From: Campylobacter concisus
GTDB taxonomy: Bacteria; Campylobacterota; Campylobacteria; Campylobacterales; Campylobacteraceae
Assembly (NCBI RefSeq): GCF_003048375.1
Contig: NZ_CP021642.1
Coordinates: 1,116,001-1,180,000, forward strand
DNA: 64,000 nt
Direction of reading: 5' to 3'
The translations under genes and the position numbers were made by a program. Below, piece by piece: positions 1-8,595 of this stretch. The notes under the pieces were generated by a model that was given only the letters and a program-made list of their open reading frames with translations, was not told the DNA's origin and ran no database searches. Each line of letters begins with the position of its first letter. Position 1 is the first letter of the stretch.

Positions 1-1373
1 AGCCAGCTTTGACCTGTACCCGCTACTGCGGCTGCTTTTGCTACGAAGCGACCGCGTTTGTCAAATTCTCCCGTATCAGTGCCGATAAACTCGCCTTTTT
101 CGTTAAATTTACCCACACTTGCGCTATTTACACCGCCGATGACTGCGCCCTTGCATGTTGGTGCGCCGCCGTTTGAGTAGTGGTAGCTTAAACCAAATCC
201 CCCGCCAGGAAGTCCGATCTGACCGATCATAGCTGCAAGTGTCACCATCGCCCAGTGTGGTTGCTCGCCGTGATGAGCGCGCTGCATGCCCCATCCACTC
301 ATTAGCATCGTGCGGTTGCTTACAAATGTATCAGCTAGCTCTTTTAAAGTATCTTTGTCGATGCCACAAATTTTGCTCGCCCACTCTAAATTTTTAGGAG
401 TGTTGTCTGTCTTGCCAAGTAGATATGGGAGGAATTTATCAAAGCCATAAGTGTAGTTTTCGATAAATTCTTTATCGTATTTGCCGCTTTCATATAGGTA
501 GTGCATCATGCCTAGCATCATCGCTGTGTCGGTGTTTGGCACTGGAGCGATCCACTGAGCTTTGTCAAAGTATTGTGCTGTTTCAGATCTGATAGGATCG
601 ATAACGATCACTTTGATATCTTTTTTATTTTTTAGCTCTTCAAAGTATTTAAAGCCCTGCTCATCAGTCGCTGTCCAAGCTATGCGAAGTGTCGCAAGTG
701 GGTTTGCACCCCAGATGACTACGACTTTTGAGTTTTCTAGCACGACTGGCCAGCTAGTTTGCTGCTCATAAACCTCGATACTACCTACAACGTGAGGCAT
801 GATGATCTGGCTAGCACCTGTTGAATAATCCCCTAATGAGCCAACAAAACCACCACTAAGGTTCATAAATCTATGAAGTAAAATTATTGAGTTATGCACA
901 TTTCCGCTTGATTTCCAGCCGTAGCTACCTGCAAATACGCTTTGTAAGCCCTTTTGCGCTCTTGTTTTTTTAAGCTCTTTAGCAACTAGCTTGATCGCGT
1001 CCTCATAAGGCACCTCGACCCACTCATCTATGCCACGAAGCTCTGGTTTTGGGCTATCTGGATTTTCAAGGTAGCTCTTTCTTACCATTGTGTGTTTGAT
1101 ACGACTTTTATAGATCATATCTGGTGTGTAGTGCTGAAGTGGGTTGTAAATTTCACTTGTCTTTTGGATAGGCTCTGACTTTACAGCGATGCCGTTTTTG
1201 GTTGTCACTTTTAGCATGCCCCAGTGAGCAGCTGTAAGAGTTTCGCCATTTTTTACAACGCCCTTTTTAACCTCATCAGCAAACAAATTTGAAGCTGTTA
1301 CACCTGAAAGCAAAGGTGTAGCTGCAAGTGCTGTTGCACCTTTTTTTAGAAAATCTCGTCTGTTCTCGTTCAT
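1..1373 (-). CDS. Molybdopterin N-/S-oxide reductase (TorA/BisC type), 3' part missing
   Basis: Periplasmic molybdoenzyme reducing N- or S-oxides such as TMAO or DMSO as terminal electron acceptors. The N terminus reads MNENRRDFLKKGATAL, a twin-arginine (Tat) signal, followed by a hydrophobic stretch ending near residue 32. After it come typical DMSO-reductase-family blocks: YKSRIKHTMVRKSYLENP, a GSYGWKSSG motif, VIWGANPLATLR and SGWGMQRAHHGEQPHWA. There is no N-terminal CxxC cluster, so this belongs to the TorA/DorA/BisC branch without an iron-sulfur cluster. About 457 codons are present; the family is about 830, so the C-terminal half lies outside the window. The ATG at 1373 has an AAGGAG site. 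It lies 9 bases after the cytochrome c gene, its probable electron donor. Exact substrate is not readable from sequence. Confidence 0.92.
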   Translation of the reverse strand, partial: MNENRRDFLKKGATALAATPLLSGVTASNLFADEVKKGVVKNGETLTAAHWGMLKVTTKNGIAVKSEPIQKTSEIYNPLQHYTPDMIYKSRIKHTMVRKSYLENPDSPKPELRGIDEWVEVPYEDAIKLVAKELKKTRAQKGLQSVFAGSYGWKSSGNVHNSIILLHRFMNLSGGFVGSLGDYSTGASQIIMPHVVGSIEVYEQQTSWPVVLENSKVVVIWGANPLATLRIAWTATDEQGFKYFEELKNKKDIKVIVIDPIRSETAQYFDKAQWIAPVPNTDTAMMLGMMHYLYESGKYDKEFIENYTYGFDKFLPYLLGKTDNTPKNLEWASKICGIDKDTLKELADTFVSNRTMLMSGWGMQRAHHGEQPHWAMVTLAAMIGQIGLPGGGFGLSYHYSNGGAPTCKGAVIGGVNSASVGKFNEKGEFIGTDTGEFDKRGRFVAKAAAVAGTGQSW

Positions 1374-1382
1374 TTTTTCTCC

Positions 1383-1958
1383 TTATTTGCCTAAATTTAC
1401 GTCAGATGAGTGTTTTTGTAGGTATTCGATAACTAGCCACTCGTCTTTTTTCTCTATCGCTGTTCTGCCGATCATTGATTTTAGCAGTGACGGCCACTGA
1501 TTTGCGTTAAAATGCGTAGTTTGAGGCAACGCATGGCAAACGCCACAGCTCTCTTTATACATCTTATCAGCTTTTGCAAACATCGCATTTACGTCAGTGC
1601 TAAAGCCATCTTTTTGAACAAAAACCGTTGTCTCTACCTCGTTCCATTTACCGTTTTTGCCCTCTTTTATGACTTTGATGTCAAAAGGTGCAGTTTTTGC
1701 AAACGCTACTGAGATGATCCTCGCGCCATCAGCAAAATAAACCACGTTGCTAACGGCTGGGTTTTGATAGCCTTTTACTTTGATCTGCGCTCTGTCGCCA
1801 CTTGTTTGTAAAATTTCAACTGCGTTGGTTGGTAGCAGCCTGCCTATGCTCTTAGCTGAGTTTGCGTCAGCATATACGTCCTTTACGACATCTGTGTAGT
1901 TCATACCTGCACCAAATGCAGCACAAGCTACGATGGCTGATAGAATAATTTTTTTCAT
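1383..1958 (-). CDS. Periplasmic mono-haem cytochrome c, partner of the oxide reductase
   Basis: 191-residue secreted protein with a signal peptide (MKKIILSAIVACAAFGAG) and a single haem c site CGVCH at residues 138-142, in the C-terminal third. It is upstream of, and cotranscribed with, the molybdoenzyme, an arrangement known in C. jejuni (Cj0265c/Cj0264c) where a mono-haem cytochrome replaces the pentahaem TorC of E. coli and passes electrons to the reductase. The N-terminal 110 residues have no familiar motif. The start ATG at 1958 is preceded by GGGAG. Role in electron transfer is inferred from linkage and haem site. Confidence 0.88.
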   Translation of the reverse strand: MKKIILSAIVACAAFGAGMNYTDVVKDVYADANSAKSIGRLLPTNAVEILQTSGDRAQIKVKGYQNPAVSNVVYFADGARIISVAFAKTAPFDIKVIKEGKNGKWNEVETTVFVQKDGFSTDVNAMFAKADKMYKESCGVCHALPQTTHFNANQWPSLLKSMIGRTAIEKKDEWLVIEYLQKHSSDVNLGK

Positions 1959-2055
1959 ATTTCTCCCTTCAAAATGAAATTGTCAAATTCTAGGGGCTTT
2001 TTAATTAATTACAAATTAAAATTAAAAATATACTTTAAGAATAACGCAGAAAATT

Positions 2056-2478
2056 TTATTTAAAAATGAGTAGAAACACGCCAGATACGATAAGGCAAAC
2101 AGCTAAAATTTCTTTTAAATTTAGCCTCTCACCAAGAAATATGACAGCCAAAATGATAGCCAGCACAACGCTAAATTTATCAACCAGCGCTACTTGATAG
2201 ACTTTACCTGCTTGCATAGCTTTAAAATACATGAGCCACGAAAGCCCAGTCGCCATGCCACTTAATATGAGAAAGAGCCAGTTTTTAGGACTTAGTGAGC
2301 TTAGCGGTTGCCATTTTTTAGCCACGCTTAAAAGCAAAACAAGCATCAAAACAACAACGATCGTTCTTATAAATGTCGCAAAATCGCTGTCGATGTCCTT
2401 TACGCCTAGCTTTGCAAAGATCGCTGTAAGTGCAGCAAAAACAGCCGAAAGAGCTGCGTAGATAAACCACTCTGGCAT
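2056..2478 (-). CDS. Half-size EamA/DMT family membrane transporter
   Basis: 140 residues with about five hydrophobic segments (roughly 5-22, 33-52, 66-86, 92-112, 118-139), fitting one EamA repeat. Most drug/metabolite transporters carry two repeats in about 300 residues; single-repeat proteins (YnfA/EamA-half type) work as dimers or pairs. The closing motif FLGERLNLKEILAVCLIVSG is typical of EamA units. Start ATG at 2478 follows AAGGATAAAG. Substrate unknown. It stands between the cytochrome c and DyP peroxidase genes with no evident functional link. Confidence 0.82.
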   Translation of the reverse strand: MPEWFIYAALSAVFAALTAIFAKLGVKDIDSDFATFIRTIVVVLMLVLLLSVAKKWQPLSSLSPKNWLFLILSGMATGLSWLMYFKAMQAGKVYQVALVDKFSVVLAIILAVIFLGERLNLKEILAVCLIVSGVFLLIFK

Positions 2479-2529
2479 CTTTATCCTTATAAATTTAAAG
2501 GGGCAAATTTACTTCGCCCCAAGCTAAAT

Positions 2530-3453
2530 TTATCCCTCGTAGTCACCAAGCATATCAAGCGTAGGAGCAAAATATAAAGCCCCAGTTACTGGCGTGCTAA
2601 AGTCAAGCAGCCTATCTGAGTTGCCTTTTGGCTCGCCGATAAACATCTTTTTAAGCATAAGCTCAACCGTTGAAAATGTGCTTGCATAAGCAATGAAGTA
2701 AGTGCCGGTTTTGCTGCCTTCAGTAAATGGCATATTGCCGCGCACGACCTTTTTATCGTCGCCGACATTTGCAGCAGCTGAGTGTGAATTTGTAGGTTTT
2801 ACGCTCTCGTCCATCTCGATGTCATACTCTTTTGAGCGGCCTATAACCTTTTCTTGCTCGCTTACGCTTGTGGCGTTCCACTCTTTCATTTTGTGGAAGT
2901 ATTTTTGGACAAAAACGTAGCTACCACCTTTAAATTTAGCGTCCTCTTTGCCGACTTTTGCAAAAAGATCTCTATCTTCACCATCAGGATTTTCAGTGCC
3001 ATCGACAAAGCCAATTATCGCTCTACCGTCATGGTACTTAAAGCCTTGAGTCTCATCTGTAAGCTCTGCAAATTTAAACAAAACTTCTTTGATATTTTGC
3101 GCCATGTCAAAACAGTCAGCCGCATTTAGCGCGCGGATATGGATGTGGATATCGCCCTTTGTGCTAACAGCTTCATGTTTATCGCCTTTTATAGCTTTAA
3201 AATTTACAAGCTCTTTTGGTAATTCTTTTGAAATTTCAAGCTTTTTCCAAGCATCATGACCCACGCCAAGGACGCAATTTACATTTTCATTTGCGCCAAA
3301 TCTAACTTTGGCAGTTTTATTTAAATTTACAACCAAAGCACAAAGCTTAGCAAAGCCCTCTTTACATGCCTTTTTGTCGCCTTTTAAGACCCATGTTTGA
3401 AAGACTGTGTTGTTACCAGGTGTTTGTGTGACCTCTTGTGAATTTACACTCAT
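2530..3453 (-). CDS. DyP-type haem peroxidase
   Basis: 307-residue dye-decolorising peroxidase. The family signature GFVDGTENP sits at 148-156 with the catalytic aspartate D151; the proximal haem ligand is probably H224 in TNSHSAAAN, and R238 in VVRGNMPF is the likely distal arginine. Length is normal for the class that includes YfeX. No signal peptide or obvious encapsulin-targeting tail is present, so it should be cytoplasmic. Start ATG at 3453 has a strong AAAGGAG. It may consume peroxide in a microaerophile; physiological substrate unknown. Confidence 0.9.
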   Translation of the reverse strand: MSVNSQEVTQTPGNNTVFQTWVLKGDKKACKEGFAKLCALVVNLNKTAKVRFGANENVNCVLGVGHDAWKKLEISKELPKELVNFKAIKGDKHEAVSTKGDIHIHIRALNAADCFDMAQNIKEVLFKFAELTDETQGFKYHDGRAIIGFVDGTENPDGEDRDLFAKVGKEDAKFKGGSYVFVQKYFHKMKEWNATSVSEQEKVIGRSKEYDIEMDESVKPTNSHSAAANVGDDKKVVRGNMPFTEGSKTGTYFIAYASTFSTVELMLKKMFIGEPKGNSDRLLDFSTPVTGALYFAPTLDMLGDYEG

Positions 3454-3476
3454 TTTTTCTCCTTTAAATTTAATTT

Positions 3477-4172
3477 TTATGCGATATTTTCTAAATTTAG
3501 TTGCTCATTTATCTGCTCGTCACTATCGTCAAAGACAAACTCGACCTTATTTGCACCAAAGCTCTTAGCTATCGCCTCAAGCGTATCGCGAGCTGATTTG
3601 TGGATTTTGCTTTGAAGCTGCGAGATAAGGCGAACGCTCATCTTTTTGACTTCATTTCTTGCCTCTTCTATGAGCCTATTTTTATCTTCTTCAGTAAAAG
3701 TGCTACCAAAAAAGCCATTTAGTGAGTCAGGCAACAAAAATGGTATAAATTTGCCGTTTTTCTCATCGTAAAATTTCATATCGGCGATTGAAAATTTATA
3801 CTTACATGGGGGCATTTTTATCTTATAGCTAGAGTTTGCGATCTGCATGATCTCAAGTTTTGGGCTGGTTAGATCGTAGATGAAATTTATCTCAAACTCA
3901 AATATCATCGAAAGCTTCTTCTCGCTTACGAGCCACCTTAGATACTCTTTGCCAAAATTTCCAAACGCATGATCTGTTTTTGTGACGATCTCTTTGCTAT
4001 AAACTTGAAAAACAGATAGTTCGCCGATGCTTTTAAGCTGCGAAATTTCAGTGCTTACTGAGACATTTTCGCTATCGTCTTTTGCCTTTTTTAGTGCCTT
4101 GTTTGACCTATAAAATGCAAATGCCAAAATAGCTAGCAAGATAGCTAATATCAAATTTGCGTATTCGCTCAT
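3477..4172 (-). CDS. DUF4230 membrane-anchored protein
   Basis: 231 residues: a single N-terminal transmembrane helix (about residues 4-22) followed by a short charged linker and a soluble domain that matches my recollection of the DUF4230 family, including the block EFEINFIYDLTSPKLEI. The C-terminal half is helical and charged (TEEDKNRLIEEARNEVKKM). Function is unknown in the family. Start ATG at 4172 follows AAAGGAG. It is 24 bases upstream of the DyP gene and likely cotranscribed with it, which does not by itself reveal a function. Confidence 0.75.
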   Translation of the reverse strand: MSEYANLILAILLAILAFAFYRSNKALKKAKDDSENVSVSTEISQLKSIGELSVFQVYSKEIVTKTDHAFGNFGKEYLRWLVSEKKLSMIFEFEINFIYDLTSPKLEIMQIANSSYKIKMPPCKYKFSIADMKFYDEKNGKFIPFLLPDSLNGFFGSTFTEEDKNRLIEEARNEVKKMSVRLISQLQSKIHKSARDTLEAIAKSFGANKVEFVFDDSDEQINEQLNLENIA

Positions 4173-4229
4173 ATTTTCTCCTTTAAAGCCCGCATTTTAT
4201 CCTAAATTTGTAAAGCAAAAGAAATTTAC

Positions 4230-5063
4230 TCACTCTGGCAATGTGATGGGGCTCTTATAAGGCATGTGAGCTCCTATTATCTTTGTAGTCTCGTCCTCCA
4301 AGCCATCAAGCACCTTTTCTCTCGTTTTTGCAGCTTGGGCTGGATCTATATCATAAGTGATAGATATGCTTGGCTCGACCTCTTGCACTGCTAGGACGTG
4401 AAGAAGGTCGGCTATAAAGATGATCTTGTCGTTATCTGCCTCAAAGCTTATCATGTTGTGCCCTGGAGTGTGACCGTAAGCTGGGATAGCCATGATCTTT
4501 AGCGCCCCGTCAAATAGTGGCTTTTTATGGTCAAAAAAGCTCTTATCATCCTTATAAAGCGATAAAATTTCTTTTATCCTCTCATCTTTGCCCTTCATCC
4601 AGTAGTCCCACTCCTTTTCATCTATAAGAAGCTTGGCGTTTTTAAATGTCTTTTTGCCTCCATCTATGAGCCCGCCTATGTGATCAGGATGAGCGTGCGT
4701 GATGATGACATAGGTTAGATCCTCCGGCTTTATTTTGCCAAAAGTTTGCAGATCATACTTTAAAACCTCCAAGCTATCTTCATAGCCGCTATCTATGAGC
4801 GCCGTGTAGTCATCGCACTTTGCAAACATTACGTTGTGTTTGTTTGGTAAATTTTTAGTATTTGCCACAAGCTCTTTTTGCGCCTCATCTTTGGCTATTA
4901 GCTTATCTACTGGCGCGTCAGTCGTCTTTAGTGAAAATACATAAAGATTGCATCCGCCCATAGCTCCTATCCATACTTGATCGTTTTGTTTGCCAACCAC
5001 CTCATCATCGGCACAAAAAGCTAAAGTGCAAAACAACGCAAGGCTTAATAAACTCTTTTTCAT
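4230..5063 (-). CDS. Secreted metallo-beta-lactamase-fold hydrolase
   Basis: 277 residues with a cleavable signal peptide (MKKSLLSLALFCTLAFCA) and the binuclear-metal motif HAHPDHIGG at 123-131 (H123, H125, D127, H128). A second conserved block AYGHTPGH lies near residue 200, and DSGYED near 91 matches the early beta-strand of the fold. It is therefore a periplasmic MBL-fold hydrolase, in the group that includes quorum-quenching lactonases, alkyl-sulfatase-like and glyoxalase-like enzymes. Substrate cannot be assigned. ATG at 5063 has AAGGA. It is transcribed away from the autotransporter gene, sharing a 298-base AT-rich intergenic region. Confidence 0.86.
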   Translation of the reverse strand: MKKSLLSLALFCTLAFCADDEVVGKQNDQVWIGAMGGCNLYVFSLKTTDAPVDKLIAKDEAQKELVANTKNLPNKHNVMFAKCDDYTALIDSGYEDSLEVLKYDLQTFGKIKPEDLTYVIITHAHPDHIGGLIDGGKKTFKNAKLLIDEKEWDYWMKGKDERIKEILSLYKDDKSFFDHKKPLFDGALKIMAIPAYGHTPGHNMISFEADNDKIIFIADLLHVLAVQEVEPSISITYDIDPAQAAKTREKVLDGLEDETTKIIGAHMPYKSPITLPE

Positions 5064-5361
5064 ATCCCATCCTTGAATAAATTTGCGAAATTTTAGTCCT
5101 GTAAATTTAATGAAAAATAATAATCCTTTAAAAAAATATATAAATAATAGTTTTAAAAATAGAGATAAAAAAAATTATATTTAAATAACTAATTTTAGAT
5201 TAAGTCTTTTATAAAATATCTTGTTAAATGTAAAACTAGCGTAAATAACGTATATTTTCGTAAATTTAGCCTACGATTTTTCATTAAATTATTATTATTT
5301 TAATTAATAATTTATTTTAAGAATTTTAGAATTGGTTTAAATTTTATGTAAAGGACGAGAT
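5064..5361. other. AT-rich divergent intergenic region
   Basis: This 298-base gap separates the leftward hydrolase gene from the rightward autotransporter. It is very AT-rich with long A and T runs and must hold both promoters. Several TATAAA/TATATT-like boxes exist, but none has a convincing partner, so I do not name a specific promoter. The autotransporter ribosome site AAGGACGAGAT ends just before its ATG. Confidence 0.5.
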
Positions 5362-8300
5362 ATGAAAAGATCCGTTTCAAGCAAAAAGTGCATCCTTTTA
5401 AGTGTTGCTTGCTGCACTCTTTTGCTTGCTAATCAGCTAAGTGCTAGTGAGCAAAACAGAGGTAAATTTGGCGATATAAAAAGCTGGCAGAGCGATGAGT
5501 ATAAGGCCGACTGGGGTTTAGTGAGCATGAACGCAGCCGTTGCATATGCTCTTGGAGCAACTGGCAAAGGCGTAACGCTTGGCGTTATGGACTCTGGTGT
5601 GCTACTTAGCCATCCAGAATTTAGTGATGGCAGAGTAAGCGCGCTAAAAGTTTCTGGTAGCTACTATAAAGATGGTCAAAGATACCCAGATACCGAGCAT
5701 GGCAACTCACCATTAGTCGGAAAAGGCAGCGATAAAAAAAATAAAAAAGACTTTGGTGACTTTAAAAAAGGTGAAAAATTTAGCATAGATGGTGACTGGA
5801 TAGCTGGAGTAAATGACTCTCACGGCACTCACGTAGCTGGCACGATAGCTGCCTCAAGAGATGGCGTGGGTATGCACGGCGTAGCATTTGATGCAAGACT
5901 TATAATGGGCAATACCGGCGGCACTGACGGCATGACATATGGTCCAAATCAAGACTACAACTTCTTTTTAAAATCATACGAAGGGCTAGCAAAGAGTGGA
6001 GCTAGAGCGATAAATAACAGCTGGGGCTCAAACCGTAAATTTTACAAAGCCTACGAAGGTGCTACTGGGTATGATGGCGGCAATAACCTAGATATCAAAG
6101 ATCTTGATGCTGCTTATAAAAGCTACTATCCATTTGTAGTAAATGGCAAAAATTTCTTAGATGCAGCCTATGAGGTCGCTACAAGATATGGCGTCATCCA
6201 AATTTTTACTGCTGGCAATAGAGACGGGATGAAAGAGTCATATACAAGAGCGATGCTTCCATACTTTAGACCTGATGCTGAGAAGTACTGGCTAAACGTC
6301 ACTGGCCAGCTAGAGGGCGACACGCAGCGCTATAACACACCTGGCCACTCAAAATGGTGGAGCGTGGCAGCACCTGCAAAACCTATATACTCAACCGTCG
6401 TTGATCTAAAAACTGGCAAAGCAGACTACGGCACAAAAGGCGGCACATCAATGGCAGCTCCACACGTCACTGGTGCACTTGGTGTCATCATGCAAAGATA
6501 CCCATATATGAGTAACGCTCAGATAAGAGAGGTGTTACTAACTACTGCAAGGCAAATTCATGATGACTTCAAAGAGCCAGCTGATACTAGAAAAATTTCA
6601 GGCTTTAGTGCTGCGCTTGGAGTGCCTGATGAGCGCTGGGGCTGGGGCGTAGTGGATCTATATAAGGCGATGTTTGGACCAGGTCAGCTTCTAGGCGTGT
6701 TTGATATAAATTTAAATAGCGATGATATCTACTCAAACAACATAAGCGATGTGGCCATCAAATTTAGAAAAACAGAAGATGATGCAGAGGCTAAAATTTG
6801 GACCGAGCGCAAGACTGAGCTAGAAAAAATAGCAAATTTAACACCAGAGCAAAAAGCCGAACTTGAGATAGGTAACGCTAGAGAAAGAGCAAGAGAGTTA
6901 AGGGCAAGTGAGGGCTACGAAGGTACTCTTATAAAAAGAGGTCAAGGCACACTAAGCCTAGCAGGAGACAACTCTTACACTGGCAAGACCATAATAAAAG
7001 GCGGCAAGATCACAGCTCTTAATCAATCTCTAAAATCAAGCGACGTGATAGTAGAAAATGGCGGCGCACTAGAAATTGTAAGAGAAATGAGCGTGCCAAA
7101 GGTTAGTAGAAATAAATTTACCTTGCAACTATCTTTAGGAGAAGTGACCAAAAAAAGCTCAAATGACGTAGTAAAAGCCACTATCAAATCAGGCGGTAGC
7201 TACATCGTCTCAAACGGCGCTTCAAATTTGGATCTAAACTTTGAGAAAAACTCATTTATAAACATAAGTGAGCCAAGCTTAGAGATCATGCAAAGGCTCT
7301 ATAACGACAGCACAAAATCAAAGACATTTACTGCAACTGGAAATTTCAAAGGCTATGAAGATACCCTTTCAAGAGAGTATGCGTTTTTTGATCTTAGTAA
7401 AAACTATAGCGACAACAAGTTAGAGCTTACTCTTAAAAAATCAAAAAATACAATGACAAGCATCGCAGCTAATGACAACCAAAAGAAAGTTGCAGAGCTC
7501 ATAGAAAGCACAGCTAGCAAGCCAGCGCTACTTCCTTCGCCATTTAGAAGCAGGCCAGCAGTTATCACAAGCGATCTTTATAGATACTTCATCTACACTA
7601 CACCAAAAGAGGCAAAACAAACTCTAAAAACATTTGCAAATGAGGCAAATTTAGCTCAGCACAATGCATTTTTACTAGAAAGCATCATGCTTAAAAATGC
7701 AGTCATCAACCACGAATCTGACCCATTTGGCATAAGAGCAAGCGACTCAAACGGTATGAAATTTTGGTCAAATACCATGTTTGACGCTATGAAATTTAAT
7801 GACATAAAAGCAAACTCTATGACACAGCTTTTTGGATTTGACGGCAGTGTAAATGACGCATTTGTACTTGGCGGTATTCTTGGTGCTAGCACAGAAAAAG
7901 TAAAAGAAGACGGTGATGATGCCTATAAGACAAAAGGCAAAAGCATCGGCATATACGGCAAAAGCGAGATCGCTAGCACGAAACTAGACCTTGGCGTCCT
8001 ATACACAGATGCTAAGCGCAAAACTCAAAATGGTGCAACAATCGCAAGCTTTTACTCAAACGATCATATAAAAAGCAAAGAAAAAGCGCTTAATGCTTAT
8101 GCAAATTTAGCCCTAACTAGCTTTAATACAGAAAATTTCTCGCTAAATCCTTATGTGGGTGCAAGCTATCTACGCATGAAAACTGATAGCACAAGCCAAA
8201 ATGTAGGAATTTTCAAAATGGATGTTGATGAAAAAACTAGAAATTTAGGCATTTTTAGCCTTGGTCTAAACCCTAGTGTACCATTTAGTCTAGGTAACAC

Positions 8301-8553
8301 CAAGATGAAATTTGAAGCTGATCTAGCATATAACAGACTAGTTGGCGACACAAAACCAACTATCGGCGTAAATGTCGCAAATGCTGGATATCTAGAGCTA
8401 GAGGGTAAAGAGGTTAAAAACCTTGGCACAGCTAGCCTTGGCATAAAAGCAAATGTCTATAAAAATGTAAATTTAGGCCTTTCTTACACTGGAGCTTTTG
8501 CTAAAGATGTAAGATCAAACAGCGTAAATGCTAAATTTGAGATATTGTTTTAG
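5362..8553 (+). CDS. Subtilisin-type (S8) serine protease autotransporter
   Basis: 1063 residues. An N-terminal signal peptide (to about residue 29) is followed by a subtilase domain with a full triad: D77 in VMDSGV, H154 in SHGTHVAG, S363 in GGTSMAAPH, plus the oxyanion asparagine N286 in TAGNRDG. A passenger-associated repeat (GTLSLAGDNSYTGKT) lies near residue 535. The last 270 or so residues are amphipathic beta strands of an autotransporter barrel, ending in phenylalanine (FEILF) as required for BAM insertion. It should be type V secreted, displaying or releasing a protease at the cell surface; relatives include NalP/SphB1-like enzymes. It is flanked by unrelated genes and ends at a strong hairpin. 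Target proteins unknown. Confidence 0.94.
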   Translation: MKRSVSSKKCILLSVACCTLLLANQLSASEQNRGKFGDIKSWQSDEYKADWGLVSMNAAVAYALGATGKGVTLGVMDSGVLLSHPEFSDGRVSALKVSGSYYKDGQRYPDTEHGNSPLVGKGSDKKNKKDFGDFKKGEKFSIDGDWIAGVNDSHGTHVAGTIAASRDGVGMHGVAFDARLIMGNTGGTDGMTYGPNQDYNFFLKSYEGLAKSGARAINNSWGSNRKFYKAYEGATGYDGGNNLDIKDLDAAYKSYYPFVVNGKNFLDAAYEVATRYGVIQIFTAGNRDGMKESYTRAMLPYFRPDAEKYWLNVTGQLEGDTQRYNTPGHSKWWSVAAPAKPIYSTVVDLKTGKADYGTKGGTSMAAPHVTGALGVIMQRYPYMSNAQIREVLLTTARQIHDDFKEPADTRKISGFSAALGVPDERWGWGVVDLYKAMFGPGQLLGVFDINLNSDDIYSNNISDVAIKFRKTEDDAEAKIWTERKTELEKIANLTPEQKAELEIGNARERARELRASEGYEGTLIKRGQGTLSLAGDNSYTGKTIIKGGKITALNQSLKSSDVIVENGGALEIVREMSVPKVSRNKFTLQLSLGEVTKKSSNDVVKATIKSGGSYIVSNGASNLDLNFEKNSFINISEPSLEIMQRLYNDSTKSKTFTATGNFKGYEDTLSREYAFFDLSKNYSDNKLELTLKKSKNTMTSIAANDNQKKVAELIESTASKPALLPSPFRSRPAVITSDLYRYFIYTTPKEAKQTLKTFANEANLAQHNAFLLESIMLKNAVINHESDPFGIRASDSNGMKFWSNTMFDAMKFNDIKANSMTQLFGFDGSVNDAFVLGGILGASTEKVKEDGDDAYKTKGKSIGIYGKSEIASTKLDLGVLYTDAKRKTQNGATIASFYSNDHIKSKEKALNAYANLALTSFNTENFSLNPYVGASYLRMKTDSTSQNVGIFKMDVDEKTRNLGIFSLGLNPSVPFSLGNTKMKFEADLAYNRLVGDTKPTIGVNVANAGYLELEGKEVKNLGTASLGIKANVYKNVNLGLSYTGAFAKDVRSNSVNAKFEILF

Positions 8554-8561
8554 TTAGAAAT

Positions 8562-8587
8562 GCTCGCTACTTTAAAAGGTAGCGAGC
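8562..8587. terminator. Hairpin between convergent genes
   Basis: Perfect 9-base-pair stem GCTCGCTAC / GTAGCGAGC with an 8-base loop, between the stop of the rightward autotransporter and the stop of leftward ilvA. Neither side has a long T run, so termination would be weak or need Rho, but position and symmetry suit a bidirectional terminator. Confidence 0.6.
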
Positions 8588-8595
8588 TTGTAAAT

